Source: Stutzerimonas xanthomarina DSM 18231
GTDB lineage: Bacteria; Pseudomonadota; Gammaproteobacteria; Pseudomonadales; Pseudomonadaceae
Direction: 5' to 3'
DNA: 64,000 nucleotides
NCBI RefSeq assembly: GCF_900129835.1
Contig: NZ_FQXA01000006.1
Span: 124,001 to 188,000 of the forward strand
Below the pieces are notes generated by a model, which ran no database searches, had not been told where the DNA came from, and saw only the letters and a program-made list of their open reading frames with translations. Position numbers and translations under genes: made by a program. Positions 9,257 to 18,808 of this stretch are shown one piece after another. Positions within the stretch are counted from its first letter, which is position 1. Each line of letters opens with the position of its first letter.

Positions 9257-10546
9257 ATGCAGGATGAATTAAACGTCTGGCTGGCATGGCTGAGCGAACA
9301 TGCGGAGCTGCAGACGCTGGTCGCCAGCGCAGCGCTAATATTCGCCGCCTGGCTCGCCAACTGGGTGGTCAAACGGATTCTTGTCCGGGGACTGTACAAG
9401 GTACTGCGCAGCACACGGGAAACCGAGCTGCAGGATTTCGGCATTATCCGCCGACTGTCCAACATCGTACCGGCGCTGGTGCTGTCGATTGGTGTGAACG
9501 CCGTTCCCGGCTTGCCAGAGGCGGCCGTCACGGTCGTGCGCAATGTCTGCGGTGGCTTCATCGTACTCACCATCGCCCTCGCTCTGGGCGCGCTGCTGGA
9601 CATCATCAACATGATGTACCAGCGCCGGGCCGATGCGCATGTGCACCCCATCAAGGGCTATCTGCAGGTGGTCAAGATCGTGCTGTACGCGGTCGCCACC
9701 ATCTTGATCATCGCCACCTTGATCGACCGTTCGCCGCTGATCCTGCTATCCGGTCTCGGCGCCATGGCTGCGGTCCTGATGTTGATATTCCAGGACACCA
9801 TTCTGTCGCTGGTGGCCAGCGTACAGATCACCTCCAACGACCTGATCCGTGTCGGCGACTGGGTGGAAATGCCGCAGCTGAACGTCGACGGCGATGTCAT
9901 CGACATCGCGCTACATACGGTAAAAGTGCAGAACTGGGACAAGACCATCAGCAACATCCCGACCAAGCGCTTTATCAGCGATTCGTTCAAGAACTGGCGC
10001 GGCATGCAGGAAAGCGGTGGCAGGCGGGTCAAGCGCAGCCTGTTTCTTGACCAGCAAAGCGTCCACTTCCTCAATGACGAGGAATGCGAGCATCTGCACC
10101 GATTCAACCTGCTCGCTGACTACCTCACCGAGAAGCGCCGCGATATTGATGCGTGGAACGCCAACCTCAAAGAGCGTGGCAAGGAGCCGGTGAATACGCG
10201 GCGCATCACCAATATCGGCAGTTTCAGAGCCTACGTGGAGCGCTACCTGCGAAGTCATAGTGGGATTCACCAGGGCATGACCCTGATAGTGCGCCAGCTA
10301 AGCCCGACCGCTGACGGATTGCCACTGGAAATCTACTGTTTCACCAACACCGTGGCCTGGACGCAGTACGAAGCGATCCAGTCGGACATTTTCGACCACC
10401 TGCTGGCGATCCTGCCGGAATTCGGTCTGCGGGTATTCCAGCATCCGAGCGGTGGCGATATGCGGGAGTGGCGTGATTCACTGCGCCAGCCGGGCCCGCC
10501 GGCATTGCAGCAACCGGAAGGACATCCGGCTGAGGAAAGACGTTAA
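9257..10546 (+). CDS. MscS-family mechanosensitive ion channel (YbdG-like)
   Basis: This inner-membrane channel probably opens on membrane tension to protect against osmotic downshock. From the ATG at 9257 it has 429 residues; GTG codons at 9245 and 9251 are possible alternative starts. Several transmembrane helices fill the first 190 residues. The MscS pore region and beta domain follow (SGLGAMAAVLMLIFQDTI, then VGDWVEMP), with a long cytoplasmic C-terminal domain containing NWDKTISNIPTKRF. The extended C-terminus resembles the YbdG/MscM subgroup rather than small MscS. Confidence 0.92.
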   Translation: MQDELNVWLAWLSEHAELQTLVASAALIFAAWLANWVVKRILVRGLYKVLRSTRETELQDFGIIRRLSNIVPALVLSIGVNAVPGLPEAAVTVVRNVCGGFIVLTIALALGALLDIINMMYQRRADAHVHPIKGYLQVVKIVLYAVATILIIATLIDRSPLILLSGLGAMAAVLMLIFQDTILSLVASVQITSNDLIRVGDWVEMPQLNVDGDVIDIALHTVKVQNWDKTISNIPTKRFISDSFKNWRGMQESGGRRVKRSLFLDQQSVHFLNDEECEHLHRFNLLADYLTEKRRDIDAWNANLKERGKEPVNTRRITNIGSFRAYVERYLRSHSGIHQGMTLIVRQLSPTADGLPLEIYCFTNTVAWTQYEAIQSDIFDHLLAILPEFGLRVFQHPSGGDMREWRDSLRQPGPPALQQPEGHPAEERR

Positions 10547-10547
10547 T

Positions 10548-10667
10548 CGTAGGTTGGCGCTGAGGCACGAAGCCGCCGAAACCGCCTTGAGCGCTGCCCA
10601 TGCGTCATCCCTGACGCCAGCGCCGCGAGCCGCACCAACAGGCCCCGCGCCTCAGCGCCAACCTACG
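10548..10667. repeat. 120-base element bounded by perfect 19-base inverted repeats
   Basis: CGTAGGTTGGCGCTGAGGC at 10548-10566 is exactly inverted at 10649-10667. The 82 bases between contain no gene. It lies in the convergent gap between the channel gene and oprC. The form fits a miniature inverted-repeat or REP-like palindromic element, and as RNA it could also fold into a bidirectional terminator. No target-site duplication is obvious. Confidence 0.8.
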
Positions 10668-10706
10668 TCCGGAGCGGGAATTGCTCCCGCCCCTGTCAGC
10701 GATGAA

Positions 10707-12821
10707 TCAGAAGCTCATGTCGACCCGCGCCCAGTACGTGCGACCGGGCTCGTTGATGCGCTCGTCGGCCGACAGGCCGATACCCGCATTGCCGGCCTGG
10801 TTGAGGTGCTCGCTGTAAGCTTTGTCGAACAGGTTGTCGATGCCCGTGCTGAGCTTGAAGTTCTGATTCACGCGGTAGGCGCCGTTGAGCGAGAACACGC
10901 CGAAGCCCGAGCTTTCGTCGAAATCCTTGCTGGTCACGTTACCCTTGCCTTCCGCCACGCGATTCTGCGCTGCCACTACACGCCAGAGGCCGGCCGCACT
11001 CCAGTCACCCTGCTCGTAGGTCAGGCCCAGGCGCCCTTCGAGCGGTGGCATCTGTGGCAGCGCCTCGCCATCGGAGCTGTTCTTGCCCCAGGCGTAGGCC
11101 AGGCTGGCATCGCTTTTCCAGTTGGGGTTCAGGCGATAGCTGGCTCCCAACTCGCCACCGGCGATACGGCCATCGATGTTTTCGGCGCTCGAACTGGACA
11201 TGCCCATCATGCTGGTCTGGTAGCTGAACAGGATGTAGTCACGTACCTGCCCAACATAAGCCGACGCCCAGGCCTCCAGCGGCCCCTGGCTGTACTGCAT
11301 GCCGAAATCCAGCTGCGTAGTCTTTTCCGGTTGCACGTTGGCGAAGGCATCGGCACCGCCCGAGAACAGTTCCCAGTAATCGGGGAAACGCTGGGTATGG
11401 CCAAGGCCGATATAGGCCGTTGCGGGAAGCGATTGTAGATCATGCTCGTAGCGCAGGAAGCCGCTAGAGAGGTTGTCGCTGCGGCTGTCGCCTGCCGACG
11501 CGCCGGTGCTGCGGTAATCCTTCGCAGCGGCATGATCCAGGCGTGCGCCGCCGATCACCCGGCTGTTGTCATCCAGGTCGCGGGTCAGCTCGCCGAACAG
11601 GCCATAGTTGTGGAAGTCGGCGTCCTTGGTCCAGGCGAAGCGATCATGCTCGGTGAGTGTGCCGGTCATCATGTTGAAGCTGGAGTTGCGCTTGCGGTGC
11701 TCGTTGCGTTGCGCATCCACACCCGCCACCAGCTCGTAATCGCTCCATTGCCAAGTTGCCGCCAGACGTCCACCCAGCGTACGTCGATCGACGTTGCTGG
11801 CCATGGGGTTGGCCATCATGCCCATGCCCGAGGGCGTACGCAGGCTGTAGTTGTCCATCACGTGATCGGCGTAGTTGTAGTAGACCCGCGCCTCGATCTT
11901 CTGCAGCACCTCACCGATATTGTCCTGCTCGAAGCGCAGGGCAATGCTCTCGCGCTCGAACTGGCTACCGTCCATGCCGCGCCCGGCGTAGCGGGCTTCG
12001 CCGTCGCCGCGACCGACTGTCAGCTCCAACAGCGTGTCTTCGTCCGGCGTCCAGCCGAGGACCAGATCAGTGCTCCACTTGTCCCAGCGCGAATGCACGT
12101 CGTCGCCGTTGCCGTCCTGGTAGTCATCGGAATCGGAGCGATTGGCCAGCAGGCGGATATAACCCTGTTCGCCACCGGCGGCGGCATCGATATTACGGTC
12201 GAAGCGACCATCGGAGCCGACCAGAAAACTGGCATCGACTCGCCCGCCCAATTCGCTGAAATCCTCTGGATCACGCTCGAAGAGGATGGTCGCAGCCGAG
12301 TTACCCGGCCCCCAGAGCACCGTCTGGGGGCCCTTGATCACGGTCAGTGCATCGTAGTTTTCCGGGGTGATGTAGGAGCTCGGCGAGTCCATGCGACTTG
12401 GACAGGCACCCAGCATCTCGGCACCGTTGGCCAGTAATTTTAGGCGCGAACCGAACATGCCGCGGAACACCGGATCGCTATTTGAGCCGCCGCCACGCAC
12501 TGCGGAGAAACCGGGAATGGTTTGCAGGTAATCACCCGCGTCGCTGGCCGGCACCGGTTGGCGCGGAATCTTCGGATCGGTCGTGACCGTCAGCGGTGAT
12601 TGCTGGGCGACGCCGGTGATGACCATCGGCGCCAGCTGCTCGGCAGAATCGGCATGGTGCACATGCTCGCTGTGGTCGACCGGCTCGGCGGCCAGCGCAT
12701 TACTGGCGAACATCCCCAGCAGTGCGGCATGGGCGAACTGCCAACGCAGGCGGGATGGTTGAATCGAAAAACGCTCAGACAGGCGCACTCGCGCCGTACA
12801 GCCATGAGTAATGCTGGACAT
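10707..12821 (-). CDS. oprC: TonB-dependent copper receptor OprC
   Basis: This outer-membrane, TonB-dependent beta-barrel belongs to the OprC family, which binds copper. From the ATG at 12821 it has 704 residues. A GGAAG site five bases upstream favours this ATG over the GTG at 12833. A long signal peptide ends near residue 45. The plug domain follows, then a barrel ending in the aromatic WARVDMSF. The two motifs that form the copper site in P. aeruginosa OprC are both present: CxxxM (C140, M144) and HxM (H320, M322). A His-rich segment (HSEHVHHADS) follows the signal peptide. It is 53 bases downstream of a DUF2946 gene with its own His cluster, forming a copper-linked pair. Confidence 0.96.
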   Translation of the reverse strand: MSSITHGCTARVRLSERFSIQPSRLRWQFAHAALLGMFASNALAAEPVDHSEHVHHADSAEQLAPMVITGVAQQSPLTVTTDPKIPRQPVPASDAGDYLQTIPGFSAVRGGGSNSDPVFRGMFGSRLKLLANGAEMLGACPSRMDSPSSYITPENYDALTVIKGPQTVLWGPGNSAATILFERDPEDFSELGGRVDASFLVGSDGRFDRNIDAAAGGEQGYIRLLANRSDSDDYQDGNGDDVHSRWDKWSTDLVLGWTPDEDTLLELTVGRGDGEARYAGRGMDGSQFERESIALRFEQDNIGEVLQKIEARVYYNYADHVMDNYSLRTPSGMGMMANPMASNVDRRTLGGRLAATWQWSDYELVAGVDAQRNEHRKRNSSFNMMTGTLTEHDRFAWTKDADFHNYGLFGELTRDLDDNSRVIGGARLDHAAAKDYRSTGASAGDSRSDNLSSGFLRYEHDLQSLPATAYIGLGHTQRFPDYWELFSGGADAFANVQPEKTTQLDFGMQYSQGPLEAWASAYVGQVRDYILFSYQTSMMGMSSSSAENIDGRIAGGELGASYRLNPNWKSDASLAYAWGKNSSDGEALPQMPPLEGRLGLTYEQGDWSAAGLWRVVAAQNRVAEGKGNVTSKDFDESSGFGVFSLNGAYRVNQNFKLSTGIDNLFDKAYSEHLNQAGNAGIGLSADERINEPGRTYWARVDMSF

Positions 12822-12874
12822 AAGAACTTCCACTTCTGCATGTGGTTAGGCCGCAATGAGGCGGCTGATTACGG

Positions 12875-13252
12875 TCAGCAGTGGAAATACGGTGGCGCGC
12901 GGGGATGGCCGCTGCTGCGGCGCAGCGCAGGAATCTGCGGCTGCTCAGGAAGTGAATGGAAGTAAGCCGGCGCGTGGCGCGGCAGAACCAGATCTACAGA
13001 GACGGTGAGCGGCGGATTGACCGTCAATAGCTCGCAGTAGCCGCAAAGCTCGAGGGCTGCGAGCCAAGCGGGCTCACCGCCACGCGTCTGGTCGTGATGA
13101 CCGCGAGCAGCTGATTCATGCTCGGCATGGTGGTGACGCTGCCCACTGGCCTCCGCGGCCTGGACGGCGGAGTACAACGGACCGACATGGATCATCAGCA
13201 TGGCGAACAGGCCAAGCCAGATGCTTAATGTCGAAAGCCGTTTGCGTGCCAC
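12875..13252 (-). CDS. DUF2946 family protein, probable copper-responsive exported protein
   Basis: This 125-residue protein starts with GTG at 13252, with an AAGGA site at normal spacing. A hydrophobic segment at about 8-30 is a signal peptide or anchor. Next comes a His-rich stretch (QRHHHAEHES, then GHHDQ) and a short CGYC pair, all possible metal ligands. The family is poorly characterised but commonly precedes oprC in Pseudomonas. Position and His content suggest a role in copper handling; this is inference. Confidence 0.8.
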   Translation of the reverse strand: MARKRLSTLSIWLGLFAMLMIHVGPLYSAVQAAEASGQRHHHAEHESAARGHHDQTRGGEPAWLAALELCGYCELLTVNPPLTVSVDLVLPRHAPAYFHSLPEQPQIPALRRSSGHPRAPPYFHC

Positions 13253-13535
13253 CGGAGTGTCCTTCGTGACCTGAGCTTATGGGGTAGCGGAATGATCGCA
13301 CAGCCGTTTCGCCTCGGCCGCTGCGACATGAGGCCGCAACGGACCTGAGCAAGCAAGCGTGGCTTTTTACGGGCAAACCAGCACAGATCACCAGAAATCC
13401 TTAAGCGCAGCAATAAACCACCAATCTTCTGCAAAGCCTTGCAAGTTAGAACCAATAAGCAATAGCTTTGCACCATAACCAATGCCCGACGTGGGCAAAT
13501 AAGTTTCTCGTTCAAGGATTGCCTGGGGATACAAG

Positions 13536-15206
13536 ATGACCATGCTCAAGAACCCGTCGAAAAAATACCGCGCCTTTCCGGCCATCGACATTCCGGACCG
13601 CACCTGGCCGTCCAAGATCATCACCGAGGCGCCGATCTGGCTGAGTTCCGATCTGCGCGACGGCAACCAGTCACTGATCGAGCCGATGGACGCGGCGAAG
13701 AAGATGCGCTTCTTCAAAACGCTGGTTCAGGTTGGCTTGAAAGAGATCGAAGTGGGCTTTCCGTCTGCTTCCCAGACCGACTTCGACTTCGTCCGCGAGC
13801 TGATCGAAGGCGGCCACATCCCCGATGACGTGACCATTCAGGTACTGACCCAAGCGCGCGAAGACCTGATCACCCGCACCTTCGAGTCCCTGAAGGGTGC
13901 CAAGCAGGCCATCGTCCATTACTACAACGCCACCGCTCCGAGCTTCCGTCGCATCGTCTTCAATCAGGATAAAGCCGGTGTGGTAGGCATCGCTGTCAGC
14001 GCCGCGCAGGTCGTCAAACGCCTGGCGGACGCGGCACCGGAAACCGATTGGCGCTTCGAGTACTCGCCAGAGGTGTTCAGCTCCACCGAGACCGATTTCG
14101 CCGTTGAGGTATGCAACGCCGTGATCGAAGTGTTCCAACCGACGCCCGCACAGAAGCTGATTCTCAACCTGCCTGCCACCATCGAAGCGGCAACGCCGAA
14201 TATCTACGCCGACCAGATTGAGTATTTCGCTCGCAAAATCAACAAGCGCGACAGCGTATTGATCAGTCTGCACACCCATAACGACCGCGGCACGGGCGTT
14301 GCCGCCACAGAGCTGGGTCTGATGGCCGGCGCTGATCGCGTCGAGGGCTGTCTGTTCGGCAATGGTGAGCGCACCGGCAACGTCGATTTGGTAACCGTAG
14401 CGCTGAACATGTACAGCCAGGGTGTCGACCCACAGCTGGACTTTTCCGACATCGACGCCGTGCGCAAGGTGGTCGAGGAATGCAACCAGTTACCGGTGCA
14501 CCCGCGTCATCCCTATGTCGGCGATCTGGTCCACACGGCCTTCTCCGGTTCGCACCAGGATGCGATTCGCAAGGGTTTCGCCCAGCAGGATCCGAACGGT
14601 GTCTGGGAAGTGCCCTACCTGCCGATCGACCCGGCGGACATCGGCCGCAGCTACGAGGCGGTAATCCGCGTCAACAGCCAGTCCGGCAAGGGTGGCATCG
14701 CCTATCTGCTGGAGCAGGAGTACGGCATCAGCCTGCCACGGCGCATGCAGATCGAATTCAGCCAGGTGGTGCAGAAAGAGACCGATCGCCTGGGCCTGGA
14801 GATGAGCGCTAAGCAAATCTACGCACTGCTCGAGGCCGAGTATTTGCAGGCGAGCGCGCCCTACACGCTCAAGAGCCATCGTCTGCAAGAAGAAAACGGC
14901 ACCAGTGCGCTGGACGTGGAAGTCGCTAGCGACGGTGAAACCACGCACTGGCGCGGCATCGGCAAGGGCCCGCTGGAGGCGCTGGTTGCCGGCCTGCCGG
15001 TCAAGCTGGAGATCATGGATTATCACGAGCACTCGATCGGCGCCGGCAGCAATGCCAAAGCCGCGGCGTATATCGAGGTACGCCTGGATGGCGAGCGGCC
15101 GCTGCATGGCATCGGCATTGACGAGAACATCACTACCGCCAGCATCCGCGCCCTGTTCAGCGCACTGAACCGCGCAGTGTCCATGGCCGAGGCGAAAGCA
15201 GCCTGA
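13536..15206 (+). CDS. leuA: 2-isopropylmalate synthase (type II)
   Basis: LeuA condenses acetyl-CoA with 2-oxoisovalerate, the first committed step of leucine synthesis. The 556-residue length and the N-terminus [17 protein letters not shown] mark the yeast-like/Mycobacterium-like form. The catalytic barrel shows [15 protein letters not shown] and GNGERTGN. The C-terminal regulatory domain, which binds leucine in relatives, begins near residue 430. A GGGGA site precedes the ATG. The 283-base upstream region is shared with the divergent DUF2946-oprC transcript; I found no leucine-rich leader peptide on the plus strand. Confidence 0.97.
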   Translation: MTMLKNPSKKYRAFPAIDIPDRTWPSKIITEAPIWLSSDLRDGNQSLIEPMDAAKKMRFFKTLVQVGLKEIEVGFPSASQTDFDFVRELIEGGHIPDDVTIQVLTQAREDLITRTFESLKGAKQAIVHYYNATAPSFRRIVFNQDKAGVVGIAVSAAQVVKRLADAAPETDWRFEYSPEVFSSTETDFAVEVCNAVIEVFQPTPAQKLILNLPATIEAATPNIYADQIEYFARKINKRDSVLISLHTHNDRGTGVAATELGLMAGADRVEGCLFGNGERTGNVDLVTVALNMYSQGVDPQLDFSDIDAVRKVVEECNQLPVHPRHPYVGDLVHTAFSGSHQDAIRKGFAQQDPNGVWEVPYLPIDPADIGRSYEAVIRVNSQSGKGGIAYLLEQEYGISLPRRMQIEFSQVVQKETDRLGLEMSAKQIYALLEAEYLQASAPYTLKSHRLQEENGTSALDVEVASDGETTHWRGIGKGPLEALVAGLPVKLEIMDYHEHSIGAGSNAKAAAYIEVRLDGERPLHGIGIDENITTASIRALFSALNRAVSMAEAKAA

Positions 15207-15212
15207 ATTCAA

Positions 15213-15238
15213 CTGGCGAGCCCCGCAGGGCTCGCCAG
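15213..15238. terminator. Hairpin between convergent leuA and P450 genes
   Basis: CTGGCGAGCCC (15213-15223) pairs perfectly with GGGCTCGCCAG (15228-15238) across a four-base loop. It follows the leuA stop by six bases and lies 29 bases from the P450 stop on the other strand. No clear T-run is present, so termination may be weak. Confidence 0.6.
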
Positions 15239-15267
15239 TGGCACTTTCAGAAGCTGAAAAGATCTGC

Positions 15268-16422
15268 TCAATCGATATGCAGCGGCAACTCGCTGAAACC
15301 ACCGGCCGGATAGCACGCGCGGACTGGGGGCTGATCAGGCAGCAGGGCGATGTGGCGCGTCTGCGTCAGCAGCTCCTCCATCACGATACGCAGCTCCATG
15401 CGCGCCAGCGGTGCACCCGGGCACACGTGAATGCCCGCACCATAGAGCAGATTCAGCGAAGGATCATGGTCCAGGCGAAACGCATCGGGATCGCCGAATA
15501 CCTGCTCGTCGCGATTAGCCGAAGCCCAGAGCAAGGTCAGCCGTTCCCCTGCCTCGATCCTGCGCCCGCCCAGTTCCACCGCACGGGTAGTGGTCCGGCG
15601 ATTGGCGATCAGCGGCGCGTCAATACGCAGGATCTCATCGATGGCCGCTGGCAGCAGCGACAAGTCTTCGCGTAGCTGTCGCTGCAGTTCCGGCCGCGCG
15701 GCCAGGTAATGCGTGACGATGCCTACGCTGGCCGAGATGGTTCCCAGCTCGCCCACCGTCCAGTTGCGCAAGATGCTGACAATTTCTTCATCGCTCAGGG
15801 GGCGTCCCTCGACCTGCTCGTTGAGCAGGCGATCCGTGGGGTCCTCGCCTGGCATGCCGCCCTCGGCGCGACGCGTTTCGAGAATGCCCCTAATGTAGCC
15901 GTCGAACTCGAGCGCGACTTCGGCTTTCGCGGCATGGAGACCTGCCAAGGTCGCCTTGTGGTTTTTGCCGGTCCATTGGCGCAGGGGTTCGTGCAGGTCG
16001 GTCGACCAGCCCATGAACGCGCACTGGATGCGCAGTGCGAAATCCTGGGCAAAACCGTTGATCAGCTCAACCTCACCGGCCTTCGGCAGCGAGGCGGCCA
16101 ACTCGTGTGCAATCGCCCGGCAGCGAGGCTCGAAAGCCTGCATGTGCTGGGGCGCGAAATACGGTTCGATCAGCCGACGAAACGACGTGTGCTCTGGCGG
16201 GTCCATTCCATTGGGCACCGAGGGATAGCTGGACACCGCACTGCTGAAGGTCTCATGGTCCAGCAAAACTTGCATGACGTCGGCGTGGCGCAGCACCGAC
16301 CATTGCAGGTACTCGCTGTGTGCCACGGGACAACGCGCCCGTAGCGCATCATAGGCAGCGATTTGGTCAGCCAGTACATCAGCGGATCGTGGATCCCAAT
16401 CCGACTTCGGTTCTTCGCTCAT
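15268..16422 (-). CDS. Cytochrome P450
   Basis: This is a soluble bacterial cytochrome P450 of 384 residues from the ATG at 16422, which has a GAGGA site seven bases upstream. The heme-binding loop YGAGIHVCPG places the cysteine ligand at C334, with Y in place of the usual F. The ExxR pair is E263/R266. The I-helix motif reads G224-E-L-G-T228, so the acidic residue normally before the threonine is glycine here; the neighbouring E225 might substitute. No redox partner gene is nearby. An alcohol dehydrogenase gene is divergent and may act on a related substrate, but no substrate can be named. Confidence 0.95.
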   Translation of the reverse strand: MSEEPKSDWDPRSADVLADQIAAYDALRARCPVAHSEYLQWSVLRHADVMQVLLDHETFSSAVSSYPSVPNGMDPPEHTSFRRLIEPYFAPQHMQAFEPRCRAIAHELAASLPKAGEVELINGFAQDFALRIQCAFMGWSTDLHEPLRQWTGKNHKATLAGLHAAKAEVALEFDGYIRGILETRRAEGGMPGEDPTDRLLNEQVEGRPLSDEEIVSILRNWTVGELGTISASVGIVTHYLAARPELQRQLREDLSLLPAAIDEILRIDAPLIANRRTTTRAVELGGRRIEAGERLTLLWASANRDEQVFGDPDAFRLDHDPSLNLLYGAGIHVCPGAPLARMELRIVMEELLTQTRHIALLPDQPPVRACYPAGGFSELPLHID

Positions 16423-16505
16423 TTGGTTTCCTCGTTTACCGGGGTGCCGAAATTCGGCAACCTTTTTTGGTCTCATGGCCTGTACGGTTGGTTGATCAAC
16501 TCACG

Positions 16506-16600
16506 TTCGGACGACTGAGGTGCTGAGACAAGGCGCTGCGACGAGTCATAGCTGGCTATGGTGAGGAGCAGCAACGCAGTATCAGGGCCTCAGCGCCGAA
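16506..16600. repeat. 95-base imperfect palindrome in the P450/alcohol dehydrogenase promoter gap
   Basis: The ends TTCGG...CTGAGG (16506-16520) and CCTCAGCGCCGAA (16588-16600) are near-perfect inverted repeats. The centre is a perfect CATAGC-TG-GCTATG (16547-16560). The arms between pair partially (GACAAGGCGCTGC with GCAGCAACGCAGT). From memory, similar palindromes are dispersed in Pseudomonas genomes; I could not verify that. It lies in the 246-base divergent gap and so between two promoters. Confidence 0.7.
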
Positions 16601-16668
16601 ATGGACTTATTGAACCCTACACAGGCCACCAGACTTTGCCCTCTGCTTCCCCTAACGGAGACACAAAC

Positions 16669-17727
16669 ATGATAGATGCCCAAGGCTATGCCGCCCTTGA
16701 TCCCACGACGCCACTTGCTCCGTTCAGCTTTCAACGCCGTGCGCTGGGCGAGCATGACGTGCAGATCGAAGTCCTGTACTGCGGGGTCTGCCACTCCGAC
16801 CTGCACACCGCCCGCAACGAGTGGAACAATACGCTCTATCCATCCGTTCCCGGCCACGAGATCGTTGGCCGCGTCGTAGCTGTAGGCTCGGCAGTCAGCA
16901 GTTTCAAGCTCGATGACATCGCTGGTGTCGGCTGCCTGGTGGGCAGCTGCCAGAGCTGCTCTTCTTGCAGCGAGGGCCTCGAGCAATACTGCGAGAACGG
17001 TTTTGTCGGCACCTACAACGGTCCCGCGTTCGGTGGTGGCGAGAACACCTTTGGTGGCTACTCGGACACCATCGTAGTGGACCAGAAATTCGTTCTGCGC
17101 ATCTCCCATACCGAAGCCAACCTGGCTGCCGTCGCACCGCTGCTGTGCGCCGGTATCACGACGTACTCACCACTGCGCCAATGGAAAGTTGGCCCAGGCC
17201 AGAAAGTGGGCGTGGTCGGCCTCGGCGGCCTTGGTCATATGGCTGTCAAAATAGCTAACGCCATGGGCGCGCATGTGGTGCTTTTCACCACCTCGCCGGA
17301 TAAAAAGGAAGACGCTCTACGCCTTGGCGCCAGCGAAGTCGTGGTCTCGAAGAACAAGGACGAGATGGCCGCGCACTTGAACAGCTTCGACTTCATCCTC
17401 AACACCGTCGCAGCCCCGCACAACCTTGACGCGTTTCTGTCGTTGCTCAAGCGCGACGCGACTATGACGCTGGTGGGCGCTCCCGCTTCGCCGCACCCCT
17501 CGCCCAGCGTATTCGGGCTGATCTTCAAGCGCCGCCGCCTGGCCGGCTCGTTGATCGGGGGCATTGCCGAGACCCAGGAAATGCTCGATTTCTGCGCTGA
17601 GCACAGCATCGTTTCGGACATCGAGATGATCGATATCCAGAACATCAACGAAGCCTATGAGCGCATGCTCAAGAGCGACGTGAAGTACCGCTTCGTGATC
17701 GATATGGCCTCGCTCAAGTCCGCTTGA
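16669..17727 (+). CDS. Zinc-dependent NAD(P)+ alcohol dehydrogenase (cinnamyl-alcohol/YahK type)
   Basis: This is a medium-chain dehydrogenase of the cinnamyl alcohol dehydrogenase group, probably reducing aldehydes with NADPH. From the ATG at 16669 (GGAG site upstream) it has 352 residues; an open frame to 16558 only crosses the palindrome. Catalytic zinc ligands are C41, H63 (GHE) and C160. Structural zinc ligands are C94, C97, C100 and C108. The Rossmann glycine motif GLGGLG is at 184-189. It is divergent from a P450 gene; a shared pathway is possible but unproved. Confidence 0.93.
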   Translation: MIDAQGYAALDPTTPLAPFSFQRRALGEHDVQIEVLYCGVCHSDLHTARNEWNNTLYPSVPGHEIVGRVVAVGSAVSSFKLDDIAGVGCLVGSCQSCSSCSEGLEQYCENGFVGTYNGPAFGGGENTFGGYSDTIVVDQKFVLRISHTEANLAAVAPLLCAGITTYSPLRQWKVGPGQKVGVVGLGGLGHMAVKIANAMGAHVVLFTTSPDKKEDALRLGASEVVVSKNKDEMAAHLNSFDFILNTVAAPHNLDAFLSLLKRDATMTLVGAPASPHPSPSVFGLIFKRRRLAGSLIGGIAETQEMLDFCAEHSIVSDIEMIDIQNINEAYERMLKSDVKYRFVIDMASLKSA

Positions 17728-17736
17728 CGCTCCGCT

Positions 17737-17764
17737 ACTGGCGCGCCAATCCGGACGCGCCAGT
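17737..17764 (+). terminator. Hairpin downstream of the alcohol dehydrogenase
   Basis: ACTGGCGCG (17737-17745) pairs with CGCGCCAGT (17756-17764), ten bases after the stop codon. It is followed only by TACTTCC, so the T-tract is poor. Confidence 0.45.
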
Positions 17765-17858
17765 TACTTCCACACTGGACGCCATAGCCTGGCGAGCCGG
17801 GTCTTCCTTCTTTGCAGATGAACCGCTAAGGTCGCGGGCCTTCTGCTGAGGAGCCGGC

Positions 17859-18716
17859 ATGCGCAACCTGATTTTCGTCACGCTACTCTGGGCGTTTTCC
17901 TTCAACCTGATCGGCGCCTACCTGGCCGGCCAGGTGGACAGCTATTTCGCCGTGCTCACGCGCGTCGTTCTCGCCGGCCTGGTTTTCCTTCCGTTCACCC
18001 GCTGGCGCGGCGTCGCGCCGGGCTTCATTGCGGGCGTGACCCTGGTCGGCGCGCTGCAATTCGGGGTGACCTACCTGTGCCTGTACCTGAGCTTCAACGT
18101 CTTGACCGTGGCCGAGGTGCTGCTGTTCACGGTATTGACGCCGCTGCACGTGACGCTGATCGACGACGCGCTGAATCGCCGCTTCAACCCCTGGGCGTTA
18201 GTGGCTGCTGCAGTTGCCGTGTTCGGCGCCGGTCTGATCCGCTATGACGGCGTATCCGGTGACTTTCTTGGCGGCTTTCTGCTGATGCAGCTGGCCAACT
18301 TCACCTTCGCTGCCGGGCAGGTGGGCTACAAGCATCTGGCCCAGCGTTATCCCTCAGCTATCCCGCTGCATCGACGCTTCGGCTATTTCTTCCTAGGGGC
18401 GTTGATCATAGTACTGCCGGCCTGGCTGTTGTTCGGCGACGCCGACAAGCTGCCGACAACGACCAGCCAGTGGGGTGTATTGCTATGGATGGGAATACTG
18501 GCCACCGCTCTGGGTCAGTTCTGCTGGAATAAGGGTGCCACTCAGGTGGATGCCGGAACCTTGGCCGTCATGAACAACATGGCGGTCCCGGTGGGGCTGG
18601 TACTCAATTTGCTGTTCTGGGGCACGGCAACCAACCTGCTGTTGCTCGCCATCGGCGGGCTGATCATTCTCGCCTCGCTATGGATCAATCGACTGGGCCG
18701 ACGAACGGCCATCTAA
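17859..18716 (+). CDS. DMT-superfamily (EamA) transporter
   Basis: This inner-membrane protein of 285 residues has about ten hydrophobic helices in two five-helix halves, the EamA layout of drug/metabolite exporters. The first helix starts at the N-terminus (NLIFVTLLWAFSFN). A GAGGAG site precedes the ATG. Substrates in this family include amino acids and other small metabolites and cannot be predicted here. The gene stands alone between the dehydrogenase and endonuclease genes. Confidence 0.88.
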   Translation: MRNLIFVTLLWAFSFNLIGAYLAGQVDSYFAVLTRVVLAGLVFLPFTRWRGVAPGFIAGVTLVGALQFGVTYLCLYLSFNVLTVAEVLLFTVLTPLHVTLIDDALNRRFNPWALVAAAVAVFGAGLIRYDGVSGDFLGGFLLMQLANFTFAAGQVGYKHLAQRYPSAIPLHRRFGYFFLGALIIVLPAWLLFGDADKLPTTTSQWGVLLWMGILATALGQFCWNKGATQVDAGTLAVMNNMAVPVGLVLNLLFWGTATNLLLLAIGGLIILASLWINRLGRRTAI

Positions 18717-18808
18717 CTCGTTGTTTTTCATATATTTTCTGTTTTACACACCGGTAAGATTGCGGCGCCCCGCATGGATGCATTTCTCAGTCAGTCGTCG
18801 AGATATCC

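Noticed and set aside
13225..13515. Leucine-rich frame upstream of leuA as a leader peptide
   Set aside because: It is on the strand opposite to leuA, so it cannot act as a translated attenuator; no plus-strand leader peptide was found.
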